Of a stretch of 64,000 nt of DNA, positions 1 through 11,219 are shown piece after piece. Under the pieces are notes generated by a model. It did not search any database. It was not told the DNA's origin and saw only the letters and a program-made list of their open reading frames with translations. Numbering within the stretch: the first letter of the stretch is position 1; each line of letters starts with the position of its first letter. The position numbers and the translations under genes were made by a program. Source of the DNA: Orobanche coerulescens (Eukaryota; Streptophyta; Magnoliopsida; Lamiales; Orobanchaceae); contig CM065806.1 in assembly GCA_033398695.1 (NCBI GenBank), forward strand, positions 39,767,001-39,831,000, in the 5' to 3' direction.

Positions 1-1198
1 TCTTTTGGATTAGAGGGAGAATCCGCTGACTTGTTCTTTCCTTTCCTCCGAGCGTCGGATTTATGCAGGAGATGGCTTTCAATTAGTTCCTTGTAGGAGG
101 GATTGTCCCATCGGATCAGGGCCTCAATTTCCGTTGAGTCCGTCACTTCGGAGACGAATCTCTCTTCGTGGCTCCAATCACTCCAGTTGTATAGTGTGTC
201 GTACGGAGCCAGCCTCTAGCCTTTCCATTGCAGAAATCTTTCGTATGCATGTTCAATTTGAACCGAAAGAAGGGTCTGGTTAATGATCGAGTCAGGGGAG
301 GGACTTCGAATAACGTCTGGAGACGCTGTGTCGAGGGATTCCTGTACAGGTATGGGATTCTGTACGGAAGTGGGATTCCTAACAGGGGATGGTTCCCTGA
401 AGAAAGATGGATCCTGTACGGGTGTGGGATCCCGCAGAGGAGAAGTAGCTTTTGGCTCCGAATGGGCAGCCGACTCGCTAAAGTCTTGAGCGTTGGCAGA
501 TGTCTCAATATCCATCCTAGCCTCCAAAGGCTCGGGATCTACTGTCGATACAGTAGGAGACACCTCTTCCACAGGGGTTGGGCCCTAGGGTTCTTCATCA
601 GTGGGTTGCGCCACGGGGGAGACTTCCTTGGAGTGCTTGGCAGATTTGATTTTTGAAAGCCTCCTGAGTCTCTTCTTGGGCTTCTCACCAGCAGAGTGTT
701 TCTTGCTGTGAGATCGCTTTCGCTTCTTTAAAGATTCCATTTCTGGGACCTTCACGGATTCATCTCTTGGGTTGTCAGAAATTGGCATGTGCCTGGTTCT
801 CGGATGGTTGCAGTGCATGGTGCTCTAGTTATACGCAGTAGGCTTGACGCCTCCTAAGTATATCCTCGAGCTATTCTTCTTCGCATCGGCAGATTGCGTC
901 AGTGCGCACTTCGTCACGATATAATTCAGCATTAAACCGAAGGATTTCTTCTGGGTGGCTGGTTTGCACACCTCCTCTTGTAAGCGTTTCAGGATTATTT
1001 AGCACCAATTGACCTTTTCACAGGTCAAAATAGCCACCATCATCCTGAACCTTAAGTTCGTGCATATCTCGAACGCACCGGTTCGGTTTTCAATAATCCT
1101 GGAGCAAAAGTCATGAAGATACACAAAATGAAGAAGAAAGTTTTTCTTGTGACAAGTAGTTGTCACCATATCAACCACTTTGGACCCTGTAAATAGTC
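1..1198 (-). pseudogene. SIRE-type downstream (env-position) ORF, second part, split by element 1
   Basis: This minus-strand frame continues the ORF at 20565-21130. When element 1 and one copy of the target site are ignored, the frame runs across the join without a shift. The product has a lysine/arginine-rich stretch with a nuclear-localisation-like KKRKRSHSKK near 730, then a proline-rich segment at about 320-450 made of short repeats of the type DPTPVQ, EPSPVR, NPIPVQ, and stays readable to the left edge. In-frame TAG or TAA codons interrupt it near 1001, 826, 582 and 216. I see no signal peptide and no clear transmembrane segment, so the env label used for this position in sireviruses is positional only. 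Function is unknown. Confidence 0.6.
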
Positions 1199-1203
1199 CA
1201 TAA
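1199..1203. repeat. Target site duplication of element 1, left copy
   Basis: CATAA directly precedes the TGTAATATCC start of the 5' LTR. The same five bases directly follow the 3' LTR at 20560-20564. Confidence 0.95.
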
Positions 1204-1356
1204 TGTAATATCCGGATTTATTACAGTGTATTTCATCTGTATTCAACCATGTATTATTTCGGATTGGTGATTTTGATTATTGGAATATGATATTTAGTGC
1301 ATTGATATCATTATGCATAAGTATAGAAACATGGAAAATTGCTCAAGCAACCTTGT

Positions 1357-1590
1357 GATAGTGCACGCTAAGAATGTATCTTAACGCGTGCTATCGGGCC
1401 ATTATTAGCGCACGCTATGAAGGTAGGGGTTGCGTGCGCTAAGAACTCAATTATTGAGCGGGACAGCTAACTCATGCGCCAGCCGGGACATGGGTCCGGA
1501 TAAGATTCCCGCTGACGCATCCGGACAAATTCTGAAGTCAACCATTATTAGCGCACGCTAAGGGATGCTTAGTAGCGTGCGCTAACTTGT
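1357..1590. promoter_or_regulatory. U3 cluster of CpG palindromes, element 1 5' LTR
   Basis: Copies and variants of TTAGCGCACGCTAA and TTAGCGTGCGCTAA recur in both orientations in about 230 bp, ending some 20 bp upstream of the TATA box. Each is a near-perfect inverted repeat with two CpG steps. The equivalent cluster in the 3' LTR is 18352-18585. Role unknown; the position suggests promoter or silencing function. Confidence 0.7.
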
Positions 1591-1606
1591 CAATAATGCA
1601 GAATAT

Positions 1607-1613
1607 TATAAAT
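1607..1613 (+). promoter_or_regulatory. TATA box of element 1 5' LTR
   Basis: TATAAAT followed by GGGACAG. The copy in the 3' LTR is at 18601-18607. Element 2 has TATATAAA followed by GGGACAA in the same place relative to the palindromes, which supports this as the core promoter and U3/R limit. Confidence 0.7.
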
Positions 1614-2437
1614 GGGACAGCAACCGCTTTGGCTTTCATTTTCCTTCGTCTATACTTCACCTTTGAGAGTCCAGAGAGCAAGAATATCCCTTCTAAACAC
1701 TTAGAACATATATTAGTGATCATTGAATGATTGAGTATCACTTGTGAGTGATCATTGAAGAGAAGTAACACCTTGGAGTGGCACATAACCAAACGGAGTC
1801 GGATTATACCTCGTGGTTCAGTGATTTCGGCATTCTAAGGTATGTTCAACCTATCACCAGTCTTAGATTTGGTTTTCCAATGGATACGATGATCATATTA
1901 TCGAGGTATTGAATTTCATTAGTGAATTATTCAAGAACATCATGTTTAGAAGATTGGAATGTCTACAAATACGATATTATTGTTGGAACCTTGAAGTTGG
2001 GATCCTAGTACTTCAAATGATGAGAGAAATATTCTGAAGTTAACAATCCGTATGATTTATGTTATCTTTGTGATCATGATTTGGAAGAGATGTTATAAGA
2101 ACTTAAAGGAAGAATCATCTTAGGAAATATTCTTTCGTATAAGTCGGAATTGTTAGTTCACCTCAAGATGAAGTCTGAATATGTATAATGATAGTAGAAT
2201 CTAATATATCAACCGGAGATCACCAACTTCGCATGAGAATTGAAATCAAGATGGATTATGGTGTCATGATGATTATACGTATATTTTCATCTTGAAGTTG
2301 ATATTATCCTGGAGATCATTCATAAAGGTTAAGAACATAACATGAAGACAGATTACAAACATCAAATCACTGAAGAAATCGCTTACTTCATCACTATTTG
2401 TGTAAATCTGCTGCCCTCAAGTGAACTGCCATGCATT

Positions 2438-2652
2438 ATTAGCGTGCGCTAATATACAAGATTTAACGTGCGCTATCGAGTACGTTTAGCGTACGCAACG
2501 TTTTGGACTTAGCGTGCGTTAAATCATCAGCCGAGTCAGTACCGATCGGTGAGGCAATCGACAACGCCGGGTTAGCGACGCTAGGCGGTGTACCGCCACG
2601 CTAACGAATAGCATTAACGCACGCTACATATGATTCGTAGCGCGTGCGTTAA
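2438..2652. repeat. Second palindrome cluster, element 1 5' LTR (downstream of TATA)
   Basis: TTAGCGTGCGCTAA, TTAACGTGCGCTA and related palindromes recur about 0.8 kb downstream of the TATA box, probably in transcribed leader sequence. The 3' LTR copy is 19433-19650, where several sites are more perfect, for example TTAGCGTACGCTAG against TTAGCGACGCTAG here. Confidence 0.65.
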
Positions 2653-3555
2653 TTTGTCCGCATGTGCGTATTAAGGACTTCCTACCGTAATTATTGAATT
2701 GTTAGACGTTCGTACGGCACGAAATGAATTCTGTACTATTTCTTTTGTTAAGGTTCGAGCTTAACACGTGATTGATCGAAGGGGACGACCTTCGAGTATT
2801 TGGATATTCGTGGTAGTTTATTCTTGTCAACGAACCGAGGTAAGTACTCTAAATTAGAATTGTTTATATTATGACAATTATGATGTGATTGTATCGTGTA
2901 AATATGTTGTGAATATATGTCCACCATGTGTTGATCCGACGGGAATCATCATGGGAATCTATAGCTGTGTGCGCTGAATCGTTGGACAGGTAGTTCCACC
3001 ATGTGTTGGTCCGACGGGATCATCATGGGAATCTATAGCTGTGTGCGCTGGATCGTTGGAATACCATCAGTATGTTGAAACTGTTATGTTATGATATGTG
3101 TTGTGGATATTCTCGTTGGAGAAACTTGTTATGATATAATTGTTGATTATATCACTGTTGTATGATTATTGTACTTGTACTAGCATCGTTGTGCTAACCC
3201 TTCGGGGTGAACATTTGTGTATGTTCGGATCCGTAAGAGCGGGAAACAACCAGGAGATGCATGACGAAGGTGCAAAGTGATGTTCTGGCCGGGTTTACTA
3301 TCTGTTATTTGTTGATTATTTCAATAAGTACTCGAGTACGTCGTCCGTTATAATGATTTGGATTTTGGTGATGTAATAATAACTCTTCATTGGATATTCC
3401 TATTTCGTTTTCAACCAGACGGTTGTATTTTACTTCAGTAATTTCATAAAGCGGTATCTGTTATTGTCTTTTCTTTTAATCAGCCTTGTAAATTCTTATG
3501 TAAAGGATTTACGGCGCTGTAATATTCCCGAATATATTGGGGGTGTTACAGAATA

Positions 3556-3567
3556 TGGTATCAGAGC
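3556..3567 (+). other. Primer binding site (initiator-Met tRNA), element 1
   Basis: TGGTATCAGAGC lies 5 bp after the 5' LTR and is complementary to the 3' end of plant initiator methionine tRNA, the usual primer for these elements. Confidence 0.9.
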
Positions 3568-3785
3568 TAAGATTATGGATATCTTGGTCGTTGGGTTAAA
3601 ATAGGGGCCATTTACGTCTTTTGAGGTAACCGGCCGTTAATGACATCACTGCACTGCCTACGTCTTCATGCGAACGGTGGTTGTAAGTTCCTAAACTCTA
3701 TCTCGTTCTTTACATGTTGTGTCTCTTTATACTTGAATATTAGAACGATGCTGTTTCCTGTGTATTAAATACTTGTGCTTACAGC

Positions 3786-5010
3786 ATGTTGAGAGGCGGA
3801 CGTGGACGTGGTCGCGGTCGTGGACGCGGACGAAGGAACGCTGATAGGGAGGCGTCGCCTTCCAATCAGGCTAGTCATAGCTCAGGCGAGCCGCAACAGT
3901 CTATTAATAACGAACCGGAACCTGGTGTGCCAGAAATCCTTCGTCAAGTCGTGAACCAGATGACTCAGTTCGCTCCGGTCGTGGCCCGAATGCAAGTGGC
4001 GGCCGGAATTCAGAGAGATGGACAACAAAGGATTCCAGAAATGGGAAATCGAGGTGACCGATGGTTACAAGAAGTGGCAAAGATGCAACCACCCAAATTT
4101 GACGGCTTTTCCGAGACTCCCACTTGGGACCATTGGTTGAAGGAACTGGAGAAAATTTTTGCTGGAATTAATTGCCCGGACGACAGGAGAGCTCCTATTG
4201 CCCAGTACTTTCTGATAGGGGAAGCATCCGAGTGGTGGGAAGCTATCCGACCTGCAGATCATGATGCCGATTGGGCAGAATTTAAAATGATGATGGAAGA
4301 TCAAGATTGCCCTCGTCCCGTGAGGGAAGCCAAAATTCGAGAATTTTTCTGCTCACCATCGATGAACCCGTATCCTGCATTTATTAAGATGTTTAACCAA
4401 GATTAGCATTTGTTGAAATCTGCCGTAATGTATGAGATGATGATTCATTTCAAATGAGGATGAAACCAGAAATCCAGAGGTACATGTCCGGTTTTGAATG
4501 TACCACTCTCCGCCAATACCAGGATCAGGCGTTGGCGTACGAAATAAAAGAAGCAGCGAAGGAGAAGATTAAGGAGTCGAAGAAACACAAAGTCTCTGGT
4601 ACTTTTACAGAGCACAAGAGCAGTGGGCCCTGCAAGCCCCAGTCTTCTATTTCTATCAAGAAACCTCCGCACCCGACTAAGAGCGGAAAGAATTACGAAC
4701 AATGTCGGCCACGACGGATACGGCTAGGAAGTGCTTTAACCGTGGTCGCCTGTGCCACCTTTGGCGTGATTGTTTGCGCTCTCCAGTTACATGTTTTGAG
4801 TGCGGACAGGAAGGACACCTTGCGTCGTTTTGTAAGGACGCCTCTAAGTACAATGGAACCCGTTCATCACAGCCCGATTCAGAAAGAAGCGTGTCCAGCA
4901 GACGCAGCAAAGTGTTCGATGCCTCAATTTTGGCCGCGGCGAGGCAGAGGACAATGGGACCGAAAGGGGACAACGAGTGCCGGATCTGTTCCCCCACGTT
5001 TGTATGAGAT
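3786..5010 (+). pseudogene. gag: gag of element 1 (capsid and nucleocapsid), frameshifted
   Basis: Starts at an ATG followed by an Arg/Gly tract (GGRGRGRGRGRGRR). A retrotransposon gag domain follows with WLKELEKIF and EWWEAI, typical of Tekay gag. The frame stops at 4404-4406 and continues in another frame from about 4454 (MSGFECTTLRQYQDQALAYE), then in a third frame to 5007, where two zinc knuckles lie. The first is damaged (CFNRGRLCHLWRDC, where the second Cys and the Gly before His are lost); the second is intact (CFECGQEGHLASFC). The product would pack genomic RNA into cytoplasmic particles. It cannot be made as one protein from this copy. Confidence 0.85.
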
Positions 5011-5021
5011 GAGGAGGACAG

Positions 5022-7557
5022 ATGATCAAGATGTCATTGCCGCATCGTGCATCGGCCCAAATCTTTTCCCAGCCAGTTAGCGTTTTGTTCGATACAGGAG
5101 CTACACATTCTTTCATATCTTTGTCTTGTGTAAATCGTTTGAATATTTCCGGTTTTTATACTTGTGAACCTTATGTTGTTGGTTTACCGAGTGGAGAGAG
5201 AATTGTCGGAAATTTAGAAACTAGAAATTTCCCTGTATCATTTGGGGGCAGAGAGTGGCTCTCAAATCTGATCGTGATAGAAATGCAAGGAGATGACCTG
5301 ATACTCGGAGACGATTGGCTTAATCGGTATGGAGAAATTGTAGACTACCGAAGGAGGAATATTTCACTGATCGCTGATGATGGCTCCGAAGTACTGTTCG
5401 AAGGATGGAAACCGGGAAGCTCAGGAAAATTGATCAAAGCGATGAAAGCTGTCAGATTGTTGAAACAGGGCTGTACCGGATATTGGTGTTATGCAATGAA
5501 GAAAGAAGACGAAATTGTAGAGCTTTCATCCATTCCTGTGGTGAACGAATTTCCAGATGTATTTCCTGACGAGTTACCGGGACTACCTCCACGAAGGGAT
5601 GTGGAATTTACCATTGAGCTGGAACCTAGATCTACACCGATTTCCAAGGCGCCGTATCGTATGGCACCTACTGAGATGTACGAACTGAAGAAACAACTGG
5701 AGGAGCTACTGGACAAGGGCTATATTCAGCCAAGCGTTTCACCACGGGAGCGCCGATTCTTTTGTCCGAAAGAAGGATGGATCGCTCCATTGTGTATTGA
5801 CTATCGAGAACTGAACAAGATGACGATTAAGAACAAATATCCGTTACCACGGATTGATGATCTGTTTGACCAGCTGCAAGGGGCAACGGTATTTTCTAAA
5901 ATTGATCTGAGATCAGGATACCATCAACTGAGGATTAAGGAGTCGGATGTTCCGAAATCAGCGTTCAGAACTCGCTACGGGCATTATGAGTTTGTAGTGA
6001 TGCCGTTTGGTCTCACTAACGCACCTGTTGTATTTATGCAATTGATGAACAGAGTGTTCATTGAATTTTTGGACAAATTTGTGGTCGTGTTTATTGACGA
6101 CATCCTGATATATTCTAAGAGTCCTGAAGAACATGCGCAGCATTTACGGATTGTATTGGAGCTTTTGAGAAACGAGCAATTGTACGCCAAACTTTCTAAG
6201 TGTGAATTCTGGCTAAAGGAAGTAATGTTCCTCGGCCATGTGGTGTCAGCTAAAGGAGTCCGAGTAGATCCTCAGAAGATCGAAGCAATATTGGATTGGA
6301 AGCCTCCAAAGAACGTGAAAGAGGTCCGAAGCTTCTTAGGACTTGCTGGATACGATCGTCGATTCGTGGAAGGGTTTTCTAAAATCTCCCGCCCACTTAC
6401 TCGACTCCTGCAGAAAACTCAATAGTTTGAGTGGAATGAACTGTGTCAGATTAGCTTTGATGAATTGAAGAAGAGATTGACGACGGCACCGATTCTATCA
6501 CTTCCGCAGGGAACTGAAGGATTCATAGTTTACAGTGATGCTTCGAACCAAGGACTTGGGTGCGTGTTGATGCAGAATGATAAGGTGATCGCTTATGCGT
6601 CGCGACAACTGAAATCTTATGAAGTGAATTACCCGACACATGATTTGGAGCTAGCAGCAGTGGTTTGCCTTGAAGATCTGGAGGCATTATGCATGCGGAC
6701 TCACCGCCGATCTTTACGGATCATAAGAGTCTCAAGTACATATTTAGTCAGAAAGAGTTGAACATGCGGCAAAGAAGATGGTTGGAACTGATTAAGGACT
6801 ATGACTTAGAGATTTTATATCATCCAGGCAAAGCAAATGTAGTGGCCGATGCACTTAGCCGCAAGCCTGTCTCTATTAAGATGCTGGAGACGCTGACATC
6901 CCAACTTAGCCTTCAGCGAGAGATGATTCGTGAAGGGATTGAAGTGTGGTTGCAGAGAGTCCAGGGACAACTGTGCGTGATGGAGATAACTTCGTCATTA
7001 ACCGAAGAAATCAAATCTAGACAGGCAGATGATCCTCTGATGATTCGGTTGCATGATGAAGTGATCAAAGGAAAGGCCCCCGGATTCATAATGCATGACG
7101 ATGGAGTTCTGAGATTTCAGAACCGACTCTGCGTTCCCGATGTTGATGTTCTGAAACAGACGATTATGAAGGAAGCTCATGGTTCACCCTATTCTATCCA
7201 CCCGGGCACCAGTAAAATGTATAAGGACTTGAAACAGAACTTCTGGTGGGGCAACATGAAGAAAGACGTAGCGGACTATGTTTCGAAATGCTTAACTTGT
7301 CGCGAGTTTAAGATCGAGCATCAACGGCCTGCTGGAATGTTGAAGCCGCTCCCGATTCCTGAATGGAAGTGGGAGGACATATCGATGGACTTTATCACTA
7401 ATATGCCAAAAACCAGGACAGGAATGAACATGATTTGGGTGATAGTTGATCGTTTAACCAAATCAGCTCATTTTCTAGGCATTAAGGATACGTGGGGACC
7501 AGAGAGGTTGGATCGAGTCTTTATTTCGGAGATAGTTCGATTGCATGGTACGCCGAA
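5022..7557 (+). pseudogene. pol: pol of element 1, first part: protease, reverse transcriptase, RNase H, integrase N-terminus
   Basis: The protease active site is [10 protein letters not shown] near 5091. Reverse transcriptase follows with [41 protein letters not shown] and catalytic FIDD near 6091-6105. A TAG at 6423-6425 and a frame change near 6665 break the RT to RNase H part; RNase H motifs [15 protein letters not shown] and TDHKSLKY can be read. The integrase zinc finger (HxxxH then CLTC near 7290) and the first catalytic Asp ([10 protein letters not shown], near 7449) are present. The gene is cut at 7557 inside the integrase core by element 2 and resumes at 17299. Upstream, gag ends in an overlapping frame. 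Confidence 0.9.
7553..7557. repeat. Target site duplication of element 2, left copy
   Basis: CCGAA directly precedes the 5' LTR of element 2. The second copy is 17299-17303, where the integrase reading resumes. Confidence 0.95.
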
Positions 7558-7862
7558 TGTAATATCCGGAATTTCTACTACTGATGTTTAATATTATTTT
7601 ATCCGAGTTATATTGTACAGCGTGAATCTGTACAGTAGAGATAAAATAAATAAAGGACTGAGATATCAGTATCGGTATAATTGTCGTATTTGGTCGACAA
7701 TTACATTTGAGGATATTGTGTATCAGGTTGTCGTACTTTTGATATTGGGTATATCGTATGATGATATTATTGATTCGATGTTTGTGTTCGGTGTGTCTTA
7801 TGTTCGCTTTTGGTATGTCGAGACGTTGGACAAGAAGCTGGAAAATGGCTAAGTATAGCCTT

Positions 7863-8360
7863 ATTAGCGCACGCCGATATTCATGCATAACGCACGCTAT
7901 CGCGGTGATTAGCGCACGCTACGTTTATAGGTTAGCGTACGCTAGTGCAGACAGATCGGAAGGAATCTGCGTGTGGACCCGGCTACTTTCGGCGCACGTT
8001 CTGGTAAGTCAACGGTTGTTGTCCTGAAGTATTAGCGCACGCTAAAATATTAGGCTTAGCGCACGCTAACTATGTATCAGTCAACAAGGAATCTTATCCT
8101 TGCCAGATGCTGTCGGAATGTGGGGGCGAGTGGTAGGTGAACACTGTAGCTAGTCAACTTCGGATAGCGCACGCTAAGATAAATGACTTGCGTACGCTAA
8201 GCAGGATGTTTTACGTACGTTAATGCATAGGCATTACGTACGTAAGTTAGTTTACGAAGCAAGCCAGTAGCCTTTGGGCTTCGATAGCGCACGCTAACAA
8301 AGTCAGTTAGCGCACGCTAAGGCTAGCGCATGCTAAATATAATGGTTTAGCGCACGCTAG
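7863..8360. promoter_or_regulatory. U3 cluster of CpG palindromes, element 2 5' LTR
   Basis: More than a dozen copies of TTAGCGCACGCTAA and variants, including TTACGTACGTAA-like forms near 8210-8245, lie in about 500 bp and end 10 bp before the TATA box. Same motif family as element 1. The 3' LTR copy is 13984-14473. Confidence 0.75.
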
Positions 8361-8370
8361 TGGTGCATTC

Positions 8371-8378
8371 TATATAAA
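8371..8378 (+). promoter_or_regulatory. TATA box of element 2 5' LTR
   Basis: TATATAAA followed by GGGACAAAC, just downstream of the last palindrome. The 3' LTR equivalent is 14484-14491. Confidence 0.7.
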
Positions 8379-9090
8379 GGGACAAACGGGTGTCATGAAA
8401 CATTTCGTCCATTTCTTTCCTTTCACCCGATAGAGACAACCTTGGGAGAACATTTGGAGTTCCTAAACACTGATGGATGATCCTCTTTAACAAGATTAAA
8501 GATGGAAATCATGGAGTGAAGCTTTGTTCTTGAAATCATTGGTGATTCTTGGAAATCAATCCTTTCCTTCAAAAAAGGTAATTACTCTTCACTTTGAGAT
8601 TTCGTTTTGGATTGTATATAATGTTCTTGAGTTGATGATTATCATATAAACAAGTTGATGAGCATGACAACGAGTTGGATTACCGTACTAAGTTAGTGTT
8701 GTTATCAATATATGAGTATTGATATGTTTCGTATGGTTTTGGATGGAATTCAAGATATATGTTGATGTAATTCCCTTCTTCAATTCGGATTTTTGATGTT
8801 TTGTCGTTGGTTACTTCGTATGGTAACGATTATGGTGATGCTACTGTGATTCTTGAAGTTATATGAATTGTATGTCGAAGAACATGATGAATAAGAATTT
8901 TTAGATGTTAGAACACATCGGATTTTATCATTTTATGGATCATGAACGTGAACTTGGATAATTCGTGTTCTTGAAGAGCTATTAAATTATATGTCATGAT
9001 TGTTATGAAATCCTTAATCTCGAGATGAGTTGATCATTGTCATGATGGAAGTGTTAGACGATGCTTGAAATGCATGCCATTGCACAAAGA

Positions 9091-9174
9091 TTAGCGCACG
9101 CCACGTTCTCGCCTAGCGCGCGCTAACGGGAGCAACTTAGCGCACGCTACGTTAGGTGATTAACGTGCGCTAAG
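9091..9174. repeat. Second palindrome cluster, element 2 5' LTR
   Basis: Four sites (for example CTTAGCGCACGCTA and TTAACGTGCGCTAA) lie about 0.7 kb downstream of the TATA box, as in element 1. The 3' LTR copy is 15203-15284. Confidence 0.6.
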
Positions 9175-9970
9175 TAGGCGATAAAGGCGATATTTTTGTG
9201 TTTTGATTAGGAATTCGTGATGGTTTGACTTGGTTGGTTCTGACTATGTTTATTCGAGGTTGTGTTGAACCGTTGAGTTCGATTGGTTGGTTTTATCGGT
9301 TGTTAATTGTTATCGGATATGTGTTATTTGATTTCTTCGATAGGTTGAGATTATTGATCGGTGATTACAACCGGATATTGCGGTCGTGTTCGAGTATGTC
9401 CATCGTATTGCTTTTGATCGGGGCTGAGGAGCTCGTAGACAAAGGCGATGTGTTCGGCAGCAGCTTCGTGGTATCGGTATCGAGGCAAGTTATTACTTGC
9501 TCAGTTATAATATTTAATGAATGGTTTCAGTTTCATTTCGTTTATAATGCATATAGCGATGATTATTATTATGAACTCTGGGTATTCGGATCGCATATCG
9601 TTCTTTCGATTCTGGGAGATAAATCATAATGTATATGATTATCTCAGTTATTGGTATGTTCGAGTATCAAGGTTACATTATGGTAAAGACGAGGATATGA
9701 GTATCTATAGTTCATTGTTCGTTTGGATCGCCGAGCATTGAGGATAATCGTCGGTGATGATTGGACATCGAGATTTCTCCCGAAGGACTCGGGCAAGTAT
9801 CTTATATCGATTCAGTTATAGTTAGCGAATTGATCATGCGTATTATCATTCATGTTGTCGAACATGAGGTCGTCTTAATTGATTTGTCATATTGTCGTTC
9901 ATGTTGCGTTGTTCATGATGATGAACATATTGTTTTGCATATGTGTATGCATATTGTGTTGTTTATGTTG

Positions 9971-10275
9971 TGTTGATCCGATGGGATCGCGCGATCTATG
10001 CTGAGGGCGCTGGATCGGATGTCCACCTCATGTTGGTCCGACGGGATCATCTTGGGATCTATGCTGAGGGCGCTGGATCATTGGACGGGTTTTTCCACCT
10101 CGTGTTGGTCCGACGGGATCATCTTGGGATCTATGCTGAGGGCGCTGGATCGTTGGATTACCCAGTATTGTGTTATTGTTGTGCATATGTATATTGTTGG
10201 TTATCCACCTCGTGTTGATCTTGTAGGATCATCTTGGGATCTATGCTGAGGGCGCTGGATCATGGGATTTCCATT
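9971..10275 (+). repeat. U5 minisatellite in element 2 5' LTR, four units
   Basis: Units carry GGTCCGACGGGATCATCTT followed by GGGATCTATGCTGAGGGCG. They begin near 9971, 10032, 10104 and 10214, with a longer spacer between the last two. Element 1 has two related units near 2918-3060. The 3' LTR copy (about 16075-16370) has several short losses inside the units. Confidence 0.8.
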
Positions 10276-11207
10276 GAGTATACATAGTTGTTATTGTTTT
10301 TGAGCATATTGACGTTGTCATATGAGTATGCATTTGTAGGTCTTGTGTTAGGACCTTGTCCGCATTGCATTGTTCTGATATCGGATTAGACTGATATGAT
10401 TATCGTGGCACATCATATCTCGAGGTATGTTCCATATTTTCCTTGGTCTTGTCTTTGATGGACAATCGGTTATCGTCTTGGGATTTGATGATTTTATTCG
10501 ATGGATCGTATTGGTCAGAAATGGTAGATTTCCGTATCGTGAGTTGGTTATGATAGTTTGAGGATCTTGAGTATTGTTTGAGGTACAATACAAATATTAT
10601 GTTCGAGTTTAATGGTTATTCTGATGAGAATTACTTGAGTAAGTAAAGTCATGGCGGTAAGATTACGTTGGTCGTATTCTTATGTTGTATTCTCATTGGT
10701 ATGTTATTATTAATGTGATGTGACGGTTATCATTGTTGGATATTATGGTGACCCGTCAGGATTTCTTTTAGGTTCTCGGAGTATCGAGCTTGTAGCGGTC
10801 GTGAAGAGATGAGCTTCCGGAGGATACCGGCTAGGACATGTTGTGTGCATTGAGTTTCTTGATTGGTTCTTGTATTCCATTGCTAGAGTATCTTTTTGGC
10901 TGGCATTTTTCCGCTGAGTGAGGATATTGAGACGCTCTTTTGTTATCTGGTAACTGAGGTTACTTTGGAAATCGTTTTCTAAACTTTTGAGTGTCGGCCG
11001 TTTGGCCTTGCGATTTCAAACGAGTTTTTACGACGGTTTTTGATAAATGGATTTTTATAAGTCTTTGTGAATTTTAAAGATAGTACCGTCGTTGGCCTCT
11101 CGGGCATTTGTAAATGTTTGTGAAAATTTCTTTTAGCCTTGTGGGTTCCATCTCGGGGCCCACGACGCTGTAATATTTCCGGTTAAATCTGGGGGTGTTA
11201 CAGATTA

Positions 11208-11219
11208 TGGTATCAGAGC
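11208..11219 (+). other. Primer binding site (initiator-Met tRNA), element 2
   Basis: TGGTATCAGAGC starts 5 bp after the 5' LTR, identical to the site of element 1. Confidence 0.9.

Larger units (their letters stand above)
1204..3550 (+). repeat. 5' LTR of element 1 (2347 bp)
   Basis: It matches 18198-20559 over its whole length with scattered small differences. It holds a first palindrome cluster (about 1357-1590), a TATA box at 1607-1613, a second palindrome cluster (2438-2652), and two tandem copies of a roughly 74-bp unit with CCGACGGGA around 2918-3060. No protein-coding signal. The short open frames inside it are not credible genes. Confidence 0.95.
7558..11202 (+). repeat. 5' LTR of element 2 (3645 bp)
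   Basis: Matches 13673-17298 end to end. Contains a palindrome cluster (7863-8360), TATA box (8371-8378), a second short cluster (9091-9174) and a four-copy minisatellite (about 9971-10275). No coding potential; frames that read through the minisatellite only translate the repeat. Confidence 0.95.

Noticed and set aside
1..1198. Envelope gene in element 3
   Set aside because: Only position supports it; no signal peptide, membrane segment or envelope motif seen.
7863..8360. Possible CRISPR-like array of short repeats
   Set aside because: Irregular spacing, variable palindromic units, plant DNA, and location in an LTR promoter.
9943..10249. Repeated peptide-like frames (IYAEGAGS type) in element 2 LTR
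   Set aside because: They only translate the U5 minisatellite and are not conserved between the two LTRs.
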